Assembly: GCF_030816195.1 (NCBI RefSeq)
Contig: NZ_JAUSXS010000001.1
Coordinates: 4,797,501-4,861,500 of the forward strand
DNA length: 64,000 nt
Source of the DNA: Pseudomonas sp. W4I3
GTDB taxonomy: Bacteria > Pseudomonadota > Gammaproteobacteria > Pseudomonadales > Pseudomonadaceae
Direction: 5' to 3'
A model generated the notes under the pieces. That model searched no databases, was not told where the DNA came from, and worked only from the letters and a program-made list of their open reading frames with translations. The position numbers and the translations under genes are program-made. This document shows positions 1 through 10,842 of this stretch, one piece after another; the stretch's first letter is position 1; each line of letters opens with the position of its first letter.

Positions 1-3027
<3,027 letters not shown>

Positions 3028-3080
3028 GATGGGTTCCTGCCTGAAATCGGCTTACGGGAAATACGGAAAGTCGGTGAGGG

Positions 3081-3833
3081 TCAGCCGGCGACGCGTTGCC
3101 GCGCCGCGCCACTGCGCCAGCGCGTCAGGTGCTCGTCGGCATAGCGGCGCAGGCAGCGCAGCACGGTGCTTTCGTGCTGCACGAGGAAGAAGTGGTGACC
3201 GTCGAACATGTCGAGGGAAAAACCGCTGGCGGCATCGAGCTGCCAGTCAAGCAATTGGTCGGCACGCACGCTGTCCTGCTTGCCGCCGAACACATGGATG
3301 GGTAGGCCCAGCGGCTCGCGCTCGCCATAGGTGAAACTGCCGCACAGCAGGAAATCGGCGCGCAGGATCGGCAGCATCAACTGCATCAATTCAGCATTGG
3401 CCAATGCGGCGTCGCAGGTGCCCTTAAGTTCGCGCAGGCGGGCGATCAGTTGTGCGTCGGTCTTTTCGATCGCGTATTCGCTGACATCGCGCCGCGCCGG
3501 ACCGGCGGTACCGGAGGCAAACAAGGCCAGCGGGGCCGGCGCGTTGCGCGCTTTCAACGCGTGCGCCAGTTCGAACGCCAGCAGGCCGCCGAGGCTGTGG
3601 CCGAACAACGCATAAGGGCCATCGAGGTCGCGGCTGATTTCAGCGGCGAGTTGGGCCGCCAAGGCCTTGATATCGCGCTGCAGCGGCTCGCCCATGCGCA
3701 TGCCGCGCCCCGGCAGTTCCAGCGGGCAGACCTGCAACCAATCCGGCAGCACTCGGCGCCAGCGTGCATAGACCGAGGCGCTGGCGCCTGAATGGGGCAG
3801 GCAGAACAGGCGCAGCGGCGCAGGCGGACTCAT
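3081..3833 (-). CDS. pvdG: Pyoverdine-associated type II thioesterase PvdG
   Basis: A 250-residue alpha/beta-hydrolase of the external (type II) thioesterase family, which frees mis-primed carrier domains of NRPS lines. It shows the early FCLPHSGASA motif, the nucleophile elbow GHSLGG (Ser about 80), an acidic stretch GGKQDS and the late histidine in DGHHFF. The start at 3833 (MSPPAPLRL) is chosen because the upstream in-frame extension is unlike the family and would run into the promoter region. It ends 54 nt before pvdL on the same strand and probably shares its transcript. A PvdS-type promoter lies about 110 nt upstream. Length fits the family (about 250). Confidence 0.93.
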   Translation of the reverse strand: MSPPAPLRLFCLPHSGASASVYARWRRVLPDWLQVCPLELPGRGMRMGEPLQRDIKALAAQLAAEISRDLDGPYALFGHSLGGLLAFELAHALKARNAPAPLALFASGTAGPARRDVSEYAIEKTDAQLIARLRELKGTCDAALANAELMQLMLPILRADFLLCGSFTYGEREPLGLPIHVFGGKQDSVRADQLLDWQLDAASGFSLDMFDGHHFFLVQHESTVLRCLRRYADEHLTRWRSGAARQRVAG

Positions 3834-3943
3834 TGAGCGAGGCCCCCAAGCTGAAACACGCTGCGTGCACGATAAAAACCCATTTCGCCCTCCTGCGGGT
3901 GCTGATCCTTGGCCGCTTGCTAACGGACCTGTCACCCAAAAGA

Positions 3944-3970
3944 ACGGACGGCTGCGGTAAATAATTAGTC
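3944..3970 (-). promoter_or_regulatory. PvdS-dependent (IS box) promoter candidate for pvdG-pvdL
   Basis: Read on the minus strand, CTAATT is followed by 16 nt and then CGT (TAATT at 3967-3963, CGT at 3946-3944). This matches the known iron-starvation box TAAAT-N16-CGT with one substitution and exact spacing. It points towards pvdG, 111 nt from its start codon. The match is seen in the sequence; PvdS use is inferred from the family rule and the neighbours. Confidence 0.7.
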
Positions 3971-4035
3971 GCCGGGGTGGAGCGCGACGTGCTTCACACC
4001 TTCCTGAAAGGCATAAGATTAGTTCGCCTTCTCAT

Positions 4036-4064
4036 TTGACAATCATTATCATTAAGCATAATTT
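4036..4064 (+). promoter_or_regulatory. pvdS promoter with overlapping Fur box
   Basis: TTGACA (4036-4041) and TAATTT (4059-4064) are separated by 17 nt, a good sigma-70 promoter. The spacer holds AATCATTATCATTA, close to the Fur consensus of GATAAT/ATTATC repeats, so iron-loaded Fur would block the -35 to -10 region. It lies 71 nt upstream of the pvdS start. Confidence 0.75.
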
Positions 4065-4134
4065 GTTGCCCGATGTGTAGGAGGCCTCAGCAAGGACGCC
4101 CTCCCCTAACCTCTTTTGCAACAAGGTGATTTCC

Positions 4135-4686
4135 ATGACGGAACAAGTATCCACAGGCAGGTGCGACTCACCACTTCTCCAGGCGTTCGTCGACAATCGA
4201 CTGATTCTGGTGAAGATCGCGGCACGTATTACCGGCTGTCGTTCCCGTGCCGAGGATGTGGTGCAGGACGCCTACTTCCGGCTGCAGTCGGCACCGACCA
4301 TCACCTCCTCGTTCAAGGCCCAGCTGAGTTATCTGTTCCAGATCGTGCGCAACCTGGCGATCGATCACTACCGCAAGCAGGCTCTGGAGCTCAAGTATTC
4401 CGGGACCGAAGAGGAAGGCTTGAATGTGGTGATCCACGGCGCTTCACCGGAAACGTCCCACATCAATTTCAACACCCTGGAAAACATCGCCGACGCCCTG
4501 ACGGAGCTGCCGCAGCGCACCCGCTACGCGTTCGAGATGTATCGCCTGCACGGCGTACCGCAGAAGGATATCGCCAAGGAACTGGGGGTTTCACCGACGC
4601 TGGTGAACTTCATGATTCGCGACGCGCTGGTGCACTGCCGCAAGGTGTCGGGCAACCATAGCGACACCTTTGCACGCAGGGTCTGA
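4135..4686 (+). CDS. pvdS: Extracytoplasmic-function sigma factor PvdS
   Basis: A 183-residue ECF sigma-70 factor of the iron-starvation group that directs RNA polymerase to pyoverdine genes. Region 2 is visible (CRSRAEDVVQDAYFRL ... YLFQIVRNLAIDHYRK) and region 4 near the C-terminus (LTELPQRTRYAFEMYRLHGVPQKDIAKELGVS). ATG at 4135 is chosen because AAGGTG lies 6 nt before it; the in-frame GTG at 4126 is part of that ribosome site. It is divergent from pvdG-pvdL, with a Fur-type control site upstream. No domain is missing and the length is normal for PvdS. Confidence 0.96.
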   Translation: MTEQVSTGRCDSPLLQAFVDNRLILVKIAARITGCRSRAEDVVQDAYFRLQSAPTITSSFKAQLSYLFQIVRNLAIDHYRKQALELKYSGTEEEGLNVVIHGASPETSHINFNTLENIADALTELPQRTRYAFEMYRLHGVPQKDIAKELGVSPTLVNFMIRDALVHCRKVSGNHSDTFARRV

Positions 4687-4701
4687 AAACAGCAGAAATA
4701 G

Positions 4702-4868
4702 ATGTGGGGGGAGCAAGCTCTAATGCCAGTCAGTTAACTGTAGGAGCGAGCTTGCTCGCGAAAAACGTCCAGGCAACGCGTTCATTCTGGATAAACGCGG
4801 GGGCCCTGAGTTCTTCGCGAGCAAGCTCGCTCCTACAAAATGGCATTAGGGCAAGCCCCCTCCCACAT
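4702..4868. repeat. Nested REP palindrome pairs (two classes)
   Basis: The inner pair is 4739-4762 (TGTAGGAGCGAGCTTGCTCG core) with its inverted copy at 4814-4837. The outer arms are 4702-4728 (GTGGGGGGAGCAAGCTC then TAATGCCA) and 4841-4868 (TGGCATTA then GCAAGCCCCCTCCCAC). The outer and inner arms belong to the two different REP classes seen elsewhere in the window. The element sits between the 3' ends of pvdS and the solute-binding protein, where it may also stop transcription. Confidence 0.85.
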
Positions 4869-4884
4869 TTGACCTTCTGCAACC

Positions 4885-5673
4885 TCAGGGGACAGGTGTT
4901 ACATCAATTCGATACGGCTCGAAAATCTTCAGCATCTGGCCATTGTCCCGCAGTTGCTTGAGCATCCCCGCGAACACCGGCCCGCTGATCGGGGCCTTGG
5001 GCCGTAGCAACGCGTAATGGTGATAGACCTGGTCGGTGCGCTCCGACACCAGGAATTTATCCGCCATGTCGGCGTTGCGCACCATGAAATCACTCAGGTA
5101 CGAACGCGTCACCAAGGCGATGTCGGCACGCCCGCGCGCCACCATCAGCAAGTTGCTGTCGTGGGAATAGGTCAAGGTGGCGTGGAAGTGCTCGGCCAGG
5201 TACTTGGGGTCGGGGTTGAAGTTGGCGAAGGCGTAGTGATAACCGCTGAACACCGCCAGGCGTTTGCCGGCCAGGTCGTTGAAAAAGCTCTGGTCGCGAC
5301 CGGGCTCACGCTCGGCGACGAAGATTTCAGCGTCTTCCAGGCCCATGTCGACGCTGGTGTGGGCAACCTCTTTCCAACCCCAGGACGGGTTTTCGAAGAT
5401 CGCCATGTCGACGCGGCCTTGCTCGAAATCGCGGAACCGCCGGGGGATCGAGGTAGGCACCAGCACAAACTGATAGTCGCTTTGCACGGCGTTCAGCGCT
5501 TCAACCAATTGCGGCAGTAAACCGGTATCGGCGCCTTGTTCAGGGCGTACGGTATACGGCGGAAAATGCGCGGCGCCGACCCTCACCAACTGCGCGGCGC
5601 CGGCCTGGGTCCAGACTGCGGTACCCAGTGCCAAACATGTAAGTCCTGCAGCCAGCCGCCATGGCGAAAACAT
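4885..5673 (-). CDS. Periplasmic solute-binding protein, PBPb/amino-acid family
   Basis: A 262-residue protein with an N-terminal signal peptide (about 1-27, cut after QAGA) and a type II periplasmic binding fold: VRVGAAHFPPYT at the start, DTGLLPQLVEALNA, then VDMAIFENPSWGW and LAGKRLAVFSGYHYAF. It should bind a small polar solute in the periplasm. No permease or ATPase gene is adjacent, so it may serve a distant ABC transporter or act as a sensor-type orphan. The ligand cannot be told from sequence. It lies downstream of atuR on the same strand with a 92-nt gap; no functional link is evident. Confidence 0.8.
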   Translation of the reverse strand: MFSPWRLAAGLTCLALGTAVWTQAGAAQLVRVGAAHFPPYTVRPEQGADTGLLPQLVEALNAVQSDYQFVLVPTSIPRRFRDFEQGRVDMAIFENPSWGWKEVAHTSVDMGLEDAEIFVAEREPGRDQSFFNDLAGKRLAVFSGYHYAFANFNPDPKYLAEHFHATLTYSHDSNLLMVARGRADIALVTRSYLSDFMVRNADMADKFLVSERTDQVYHHYALLRPKAPISGPVFAGMLKQLRDNGQMLKIFEPYRIDVTPVP

Positions 5674-5765
5674 CTAGGCACACACCGTCGAATTCTATGA
5701 TGGCGATAAGCTAGGCGTTTTTCCCGGCAGAGACAACTTTCGCCAGCAAATTAATAGCTTGCGCC

Positions 5766-6389
5766 TCAGTCCGCCTTGAGCACCATCAGCAGGGCCTCTT
5801 CGGCCAGTTGCTCGAGTGTGAGGCTGCCTTGGGTGCGGAACCAGGTGGTGGTCCAGGACAACGCGCCGGTCAGGAAGCGTCGGGTGATAAACACGTCGCC
5901 CCTGATGTAGCCGGCGGACTTGGCTTCAGCCAACACCTGCAGCCAGAGATCTTCATACACGTCACGCAAGGCCAGTACCTGGGCCTGACCTTCAGCGGAC
6001 AGCGAACGCCATTCGTACACCAGCACCGCCATCGCCTCCCCGCTGCCCCCCATGATCGACTGCAATTCGCAGCGGATCAGCGCCAGCACGCGCTCGCGCA
6101 CCGTGCTCGCCTCTTCCAGCGCAGCCCGCATCATCGCGGTGTTGTAGAGGATGGTTTCTTCCATCACCGCACGCAGGATCTCGTCCTTGCTCTTGAAGTG
6201 ATGAAAGATGCTGCCCGACTGGATGCCCACCGCGCCGGCCAGGTCGCGCACGGTGGTGCGCTCGAAGCCCTTGTTGCGAAACAAGTGCGCCGCGGTTTGC
6301 AGCAACTTGCCCCGGGCACTCTCGGGGTCGGTCAATTGTCCACCGTCGACCATGGTGCGCATTACCCGCAGGGCCTGGGGGTCATCCAT
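5766..6389 (-). CDS. atuR: TetR-family repressor AtuR of acyclic terpene utilisation
   Basis: A 207-residue TetR regulator. The N-terminal helix-turn-helix is at about residues 25-70 (LLQTAAHLFRNKGFERTTVRDLAGAVGIQ ... IFHHFKSKDEILRAV), followed by an all-helical ligand domain. The start at 6389 is chosen because GAGGGAA lies 7 nt upstream; another ATG five codons earlier is possible. It is divergent from atuA with about 150 nt between, and two inverted repeats in that gap fit the two AtuR operators described in P. aeruginosa. In that species AtuR represses the atu operon until a terpene-derived inducer appears. The open frame runs on far past the start through atuA and atuB, but that part is antisense. 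Confidence 0.9.
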   Translation of the reverse strand: MDDPQALRVMRTMVDGGQLTDPESARGKLLQTAAHLFRNKGFERTTVRDLAGAVGIQSGSIFHHFKSKDEILRAVMEETILYNTAMMRAALEEASTVRERVLALIRCELQSIMGGSGEAMAVLVYEWRSLSAEGQAQVLALRDVYEDLWLQVLAEAKSAGYIRGDVFITRRFLTGALSWTTTWFRTQGSLTLEQLAEEALLMVLKAD

Positions 6390-6446
6390 GCTGCTTTCCC
6401 TCATGTCTACTATCGTCTTGGGCGGCAATTTAGGCCGTGGTCGCCA

Positions 6447-6464
6447 ACCAAGCAAGCGCTCGGG
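6447..6464. promoter_or_regulatory. AtuR operator candidate 1
   Basis: ACCAAGCAAGCGCTCGGG is an imperfect inverted repeat (ACCAAGC then GCTCGGG) and a near copy, in reverse orientation, of the site at 6490-6507. It lies 58 nt upstream of the atuR start. Published work on P. aeruginosa describes two inverted repeats in this same gap bound by AtuR. Confidence 0.6.
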
Positions 6465-6489
6465 CAAAACTTGTGCACGGGGTTTACAA

Positions 6490-6507
6490 ACCAAGCGCTT
6501 GCTTGGT
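6490..6507. promoter_or_regulatory. AtuR operator candidate 2
   Basis: ACCAAGCGCTTGCTTGGT has perfect 7-nt arms (ACCAAGC/GCTTGGT) around a 4-nt centre. It lies 36 nt upstream of the atuA start and just before its strong ribosome site GAGGAAGGA (6528-6536), a position where bound AtuR would hinder transcription of atuA. Confidence 0.65.
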
Positions 6508-6542
6508 AGCCTCGCCACCAGCCATTCGAGGAAGGATTTCTC

Positions 6543-8321
6543 ATGAGCAAGACCGTTCGCATCGGCTGTGCCAGCGCCTTCTGGGGCGACACCTGCACCG
6601 CCGCCGCCCAATTGGTGCACGGCGGCGCCCTGGATTACCTGGTGTTCGACTACCTGGCCGAGGTCACGATGTCGATCCTGGCCGGGGCGCGCATCAAAGA
6701 CCCCAAGGCCGGTTACGCCACCGATTTTGTCGAGGTGCTCACGCCGCTGCTGGCCGATATCCAGCGCCAGGGCATCCGGGTGATCAGCAATGCCGGCGGC
6801 ATCAACCCCGAGGCGTGCGCGGCGGCCCTGCAGGCGGCCTGCGATAGCGCCGGGGTTGCCCTGAAAATCGCCGTCCTGCTCGGCGATGACCTGCATTCGC
6901 AACTCCAGCACCTGCCGGACGTCACCGACATGTTCAGCGGCGCTCCGCTGCCATCTGCGTGCGTGTCGGCCAATGCCTACCTCGGCGCGCCAGGCATCAC
7001 CGCGGCGCTCGAGCTCGGCGCCGATATCGTCATCACCGGCCGGGTGGTCGACAGCGCCGTGGTCAGCGCGGCGCTGGTGCATGAGTTCGGCTGGTCGTGG
7101 CAAGACTATGACCACCTCGCCCAGGCCGCCCTGGCCGGGCACATCATCGAATGCGGCGCACAATGCACCGGCGGCAACTTCACCGATTGGCGCGACGTGC
7201 CGGACTATGAGCACATCGGTTTCCCCATCGTCGAAGTCAGCGCCGACGGCCAGTTCACCGTGAACAAGGTCGAAGGCAGCGGCGGGTTGATCAGTGAACT
7301 GAGCGTGGCCGAACAGCTGTTGTATGAGATTGGCGATCCCCGCGCCTACCGGTTGCCTGACGTGATCTGCGACTTCAGCCAGGTCAAGGTGCAGCAGCAA
7401 GGCAAACATTGCGTGCGCTTGCACGGCGCCAAGGGGCTGCCGCCGACCGATCAATACAAGGTCAGCGCCACTTACCTTGACGGTTTCCGCTGCACCGCCA
7501 CGTGTCTGCTGGCCGGCATCGATGCGGTGGCCAAGGCCGACCGGGTCAGCCAGGCCATCATCCACAAGACCTCGGAACTGTTCAGCCAACATGGCTGGGC
7601 ACCCTACACCGAGGTGAACATCGAATTGCTCGGCAGCGAAGCCACCTATGGTGGTCATGCCCAACGCCAAGACTGCCGGGAGGTGGTGATCAAGCTGGCG
7701 GTGCGCCACCCCAACAAGCAGGCACTCGTGCTGTTCGCCCGCGAAATCGCCCAGGCCGCCACCGGCATGGCGCCGGGGCTGACCGGGATCGTCGGCGGCA
7801 GGCCCACGGTGTATCCCCTGATCCGACTGTTTTCGTTCCTGATCGATAAACCTGCCTGCGCCGTGACCCTCGACTACCAGGGCGCACACCACGCCGTGGA
7901 ACTCCCCACCCCACGGCCGCCGCTCACCCCTGCCGCGCCCCTCGAACCGCCCAAGCCCCAGGGCCGCGCCGACGCCAGCGTGCCCCTGGTGAAACTCGCG
8001 GTGGCGCGCTCTGGCGACAAGGGCAACCACAGCAATATCGGCGTGATTGCCCGCGCGCCCGAGTACCTGCCGTGGATCGCCGAAGTGCTCACCCCCGAAG
8101 TGATCGTCGACTGGATGAGCCATGTGCTCGACCCAGTGTACGGGCGTGTCGAGCGCTGGTATTTGCCCGGCAGCCACAGCCTTAACTTCCTGCTGGAAAA
8201 CGCCCTGGGCGGCGGCGGCATCGCCAGCCTGCGCATCGACCCCCAAGGCAAGGCCTTCGCCCAGCAACTGCTGGAAATTCCCATCGCCGTGCCGCAACAC
8301 ATCGCCGATCAACTCACTTAA
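6543..8321 (+). CDS. atuA: AtuA, acyclic terpene utilisation protein (DUF1446 family)
   Basis: A 592-residue protein of the AtuA/DUF1446 family, first gene of the atu operon. The N-terminal two thirds hold the family core (RIGCASAFWGD, LVFDYLAEVTMSIL, ISNAGGINPEACA, DIVITGRVVDSAVV). The C-terminal part from about residue 480 (VPLVKLAVARSGDKGNHSNIGV) is the small domain found after it in many homologues. It is known to be needed for growth on citronellol in P. aeruginosa, but its reaction is not settled. ATG 6543 has a very strong GAGGAAGGA site. It is 12 nt from atuB and co-transcribed with it. Confidence 0.93.
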   Translation: MSKTVRIGCASAFWGDTCTAAAQLVHGGALDYLVFDYLAEVTMSILAGARIKDPKAGYATDFVEVLTPLLADIQRQGIRVISNAGGINPEACAAALQAACDSAGVALKIAVLLGDDLHSQLQHLPDVTDMFSGAPLPSACVSANAYLGAPGITAALELGADIVITGRVVDSAVVSAALVHEFGWSWQDYDHLAQAALAGHIIECGAQCTGGNFTDWRDVPDYEHIGFPIVEVSADGQFTVNKVEGSGGLISELSVAEQLLYEIGDPRAYRLPDVICDFSQVKVQQQGKHCVRLHGAKGLPPTDQYKVSATYLDGFRCTATCLLAGIDAVAKADRVSQAIIHKTSELFSQHGWAPYTEVNIELLGSEATYGGHAQRQDCREVVIKLAVRHPNKQALVLFAREIAQAATGMAPGLTGIVGGRPTVYPLIRLFSFLIDKPACAVTLDYQGAHHAVELPTPRPPLTPAAPLEPPKPQGRADASVPLVKLAVARSGDKGNHSNIGVIARAPEYLPWIAEVLTPEVIVDWMSHVLDPVYGRVERWYLPGSHSLNFLLENALGGGGIASLRIDPQGKAFAQQLLEIPIAVPQHIADQLT

Positions 8322-8333
8322 AGGACCGTCGCC

Positions 8334-9206
8334 GTGGCCTTCGACTCGATCTTCAAAGCCGACCTGTTCCAGGGGCAAAGCGTTATCGTTACCGGAGGCG
8401 GCAGCGGGATTGGCCGTTGCACCGCCCATGAGCTGGCGGCGCTGGGTGCGCACGTGATCCTGGTGGGGCGCAAGCCGGACAAGCTGGAAAAGGTCGCGGC
8501 GGAAATCGCCGAAGACGCTGGCAACGCCGATTGGCACGCCTGCGATATCCGTGATGAAGACGCGGTGAAGCAACTGGTCGCACAGATCGTTGCCGACCAC
8601 GGCCCGATCCATGGCCTGGTCAATAACGCCGGTGGCCAGTACCCATCACCGCTGGCATCGATCAATCAGAAAGGCTTCGAAACCGTGCTGCGCACCAACC
8701 TGGTCGGCGGCTTCGTGATGGCGCGTGAAGTGTTCAACCAGTCGATGAGCACCCACGGTGGCGCCATCGTCAACATGCTCGCCGATATGTGGGGCGGCAT
8801 GCCCGGCATGGGCCATTCGGGCGCGGCGCGTGCGGGGATGGACAACTTCACCAAGACTGCAGCGTTTGAATGGGGCTATGCCGGCGTGCGCGTCAACGCG
8901 GTGGCGCCGGGCTGGATCGCTTCCAGCGGCATGGACACCTACGAAGGCGCGTTCAAGGCGGTGATCCCCACCCTGCGCGAGCACGTGCCGCTCAAGCGGA
9001 TCGGCACCGAGTCGGAAGTCAGCGCGGCCATCGTGTTCCTGCTCAGCCCCGCCGCCGCGTTTATCAGCGGCAGCACCTTGCGCATCGACGGCGCCGCCAG
9101 CCTGGGCAGCCGCGCCTGGCCGCTGCACAAAGCGCAAGCACCAAACGAAGGGTTCAACGGTTTTCACCGCGCCTACCTGCCCGATGTGCTCAAGGCGGAG
9201 CACTAG
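8334..9206 (+). CDS. atuB: AtuB, short-chain dehydrogenase/reductase with PECR-like active site
   Basis: A 290-residue SDR with the NAD(P)-binding motif VTGGGSGIG near residue 20 and the VNNAGG motif. The usual YxxxK pair is absent: the aligned stretch reads GHSGAARAGMDN, so Tyr is replaced by Ser and Lys by Arg. That pattern recalls peroxisomal trans-2-enoyl-CoA reductases rather than alcohol dehydrogenases. AtuB is often listed as a citronellol/citronellal dehydrogenase; a CoA-ester reductase role is an alternative inference. It starts at GTG 8334 after AAGGA and lies 12 nt after atuA and 3 nt before atuC, so it is clearly in the operon. Confidence 0.9.
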   Translation: MAFDSIFKADLFQGQSVIVTGGGSGIGRCTAHELAALGAHVILVGRKPDKLEKVAAEIAEDAGNADWHACDIRDEDAVKQLVAQIVADHGPIHGLVNNAGGQYPSPLASINQKGFETVLRTNLVGGFVMAREVFNQSMSTHGGAIVNMLADMWGGMPGMGHSGAARAGMDNFTKTAAFEWGYAGVRVNAVAPGWIASSGMDTYEGAFKAVIPTLREHVPLKRIGTESEVSAAIVFLLSPAAAFISGSTLRIDGAASLGSRAWPLHKAQAPNEGFNGFHRAYLPDVLKAEH

Positions 9207-9209
9207 GCC

Positions 9210-10826
9210 ATGCCCGTGATCGAGAGTCTGATCGACCCCCACAGCCCGCAATTCGCGCAAAACCGCGAAGCCATGCTGCACAGCCTTCAGCACGTGCGCC
9301 AGCTGGAACACACCCTGCTCGCCAAGGCCGAGCAAGCCCGGCCCAAGTTCGAGCAACGCGGCCAACTGCTGCCACGCGAACGCCTCAACCTGCTGCTCGA
9401 CCCCGGCGCGCCGTTTCTGGAACTGGCCAGCCTGGCCGGCTACAAACTGCATGACGACAAGGACGGCAGCGCCGCCGGCGGCGGGCTGATCGCCGGCATC
9501 GGTTATGTCAGCGGCGTGCGCATGCTGGTGGTGGCCAATAACAGCGCGATCAAGGGCGGGACCATCTCCCCCTCCGGCCTGAAAAAATCCCTGCGCCTGC
9601 AACAGATCGCCATGGACAATAAACTGCCGGTGGTGACCCTCGCCGAAAGCGGCGGCGCCAACCTCAATTACGCTGCCGATATTTTCGTCGAAGGCGCGCG
9701 CAGTTTTGCCAACCAGGCGCGCATGTCGGCCATGGGCCTGCCGCAGATCACCGTGGTGCACGGCTCGGCCACCGCCGGTGGCGCGTATCAGCCGGGGCTT
9801 TCGGATTACGTGGTGGTGGTGCGCGGCAAGGCCAAGCTGTTCCTTGCCGGGCCGCCGCTGCTCAAGGCGGCCACCGGCGAAGTCGCCACCGATGAAGAAC
9901 TGGGCGGCGCCCAGATGCACGCGCAAACCGCTGGCACCGCTGAATACCTGGCGCAGGACGATGCCGACGGCGTGCGCATCGTGCGTGAGATTGTCAGCCT
10001 GTTGCCCTGGAATGATCACCTGCCGCCAGCGCCGCAACGGGCCTACAGCGAGCCGCTGTATGCCGCTGAAGAGCTGCTGGGGCTGATCCCGGACGACCCG
10101 AAAAAACCCTACGACGTGCGTGAAATCCTCGCGCGCCTGGCCGACGGCTCGCGCTTTCTTGAGTTCAAGGGCGAGTTCGATGCGCACACGGTCTGCGGCC
10201 ACCTGCATATTCACGGTTACGCCGTCGGCGTGATCGGCAATAACGGCCCGATCACCCCGAAAGGCGCGAGCAAGGCCGCGCAGTTCATCCAGCTGTGCGA
10301 CCAGAGCCGCACGCCGCTGCTGTTCCTGCACAACACCACCGGTTTCATGGTGGGCACTGAGTCGGAGCAGCAAGGCGTGATCAAGCACGGCGCCAAGATG
10401 ATCCAGGCGGTGGCCAATGCCCGCGTGGCCAAACTCACGATGGTGGTCGGCGGCTCCTACGGTGCCGGTAACTACGCGATGTGTGGTCGTGGCCTGGACC
10501 CGCGCTTCATCTTCGCCTGGCCCAACAGCCGCACGGCGGTGATGGGCGGCGCGCAGGCGGGCAAGGTGCTGCGCATCGTCACCGAGGCCAAGCAGTTGAA
10601 GGAGGGCCTGGTACCCGATCCCAAGGTGCTGGACATGCTGGAGCAGGTCACCGCGCAGAAGCTCGACAGCCAGTCCACCGCCCTCTACGGCACAGCCAAC
10701 CTGTGGGATGACGGGTTGATCGATCCACGCGATACGCGAACTTTGCTCGGGTTTCTACTGGATATCTGTCATGAGGCCCAGGTGCGCTCATTGCAGCCCA
10801 ACAGTTTTGGTGTGGCGCGGTTCTAA
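9210..10826 (+). CDS. atuC: Geranyl-CoA carboxylase beta subunit (carboxyltransferase)
   Basis: A 538-residue acyl-CoA carboxyltransferase with N and C crotonase-fold halves. It transfers CO2 from biotin on AtuF to the gamma-methyl of cis-geranyl-CoA, giving isohexenyl-glutaconyl-CoA. Visible motifs are GGLIAGIGYVSG and VHGSATAGGAYQPG in the first half, and LHNTTGFMVGTESEQQG and VGGSYGAGNYAMCG in the second. The second half resembles MCC-beta/LiuB, but the atu neighbours assign it to the geranyl-CoA enzyme. It begins 3 nt after the atuB stop. Length is normal. Confidence 0.94.
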   Translation: MPVIESLIDPHSPQFAQNREAMLHSLQHVRQLEHTLLAKAEQARPKFEQRGQLLPRERLNLLLDPGAPFLELASLAGYKLHDDKDGSAAGGGLIAGIGYVSGVRMLVVANNSAIKGGTISPSGLKKSLRLQQIAMDNKLPVVTLAESGGANLNYAADIFVEGARSFANQARMSAMGLPQITVVHGSATAGGAYQPGLSDYVVVVRGKAKLFLAGPPLLKAATGEVATDEELGGAQMHAQTAGTAEYLAQDDADGVRIVREIVSLLPWNDHLPPAPQRAYSEPLYAAEELLGLIPDDPKKPYDVREILARLADGSRFLEFKGEFDAHTVCGHLHIHGYAVGVIGNNGPITPKGASKAAQFIQLCDQSRTPLLFLHNTTGFMVGTESEQQGVIKHGAKMIQAVANARVAKLTMVVGGSYGAGNYAMCGRGLDPRFIFAWPNSRTAVMGGAQAGKVLRIVTEAKQLKEGLVPDPKVLDMLEQVTAQKLDSQSTALYGTANLWDDGLIDPRDTRTLLGFLLDICHEAQVRSLQPNSFGVARF

Positions 10827-10842
10827 CAGGAGAACGACAACC

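Noticed and set aside
4739..4868. Possible CRISPR repeats
   Set aside because: The repeats are inverted, occur in pairs across the window and carry REP cores; no regular spacer array exists.
6390..8612. Apparent 740-residue N-terminal extension of the TetR regulator
   Set aside because: It is antisense to atuA and atuB. The regulator starts at 6389 with a proper ribosome site, so there is no fusion protein.
8646..10388. Minus-strand frame of 580 codons opposite atuB and atuC
   Set aside because: Antisense shadow; no motif and no ribosome site.
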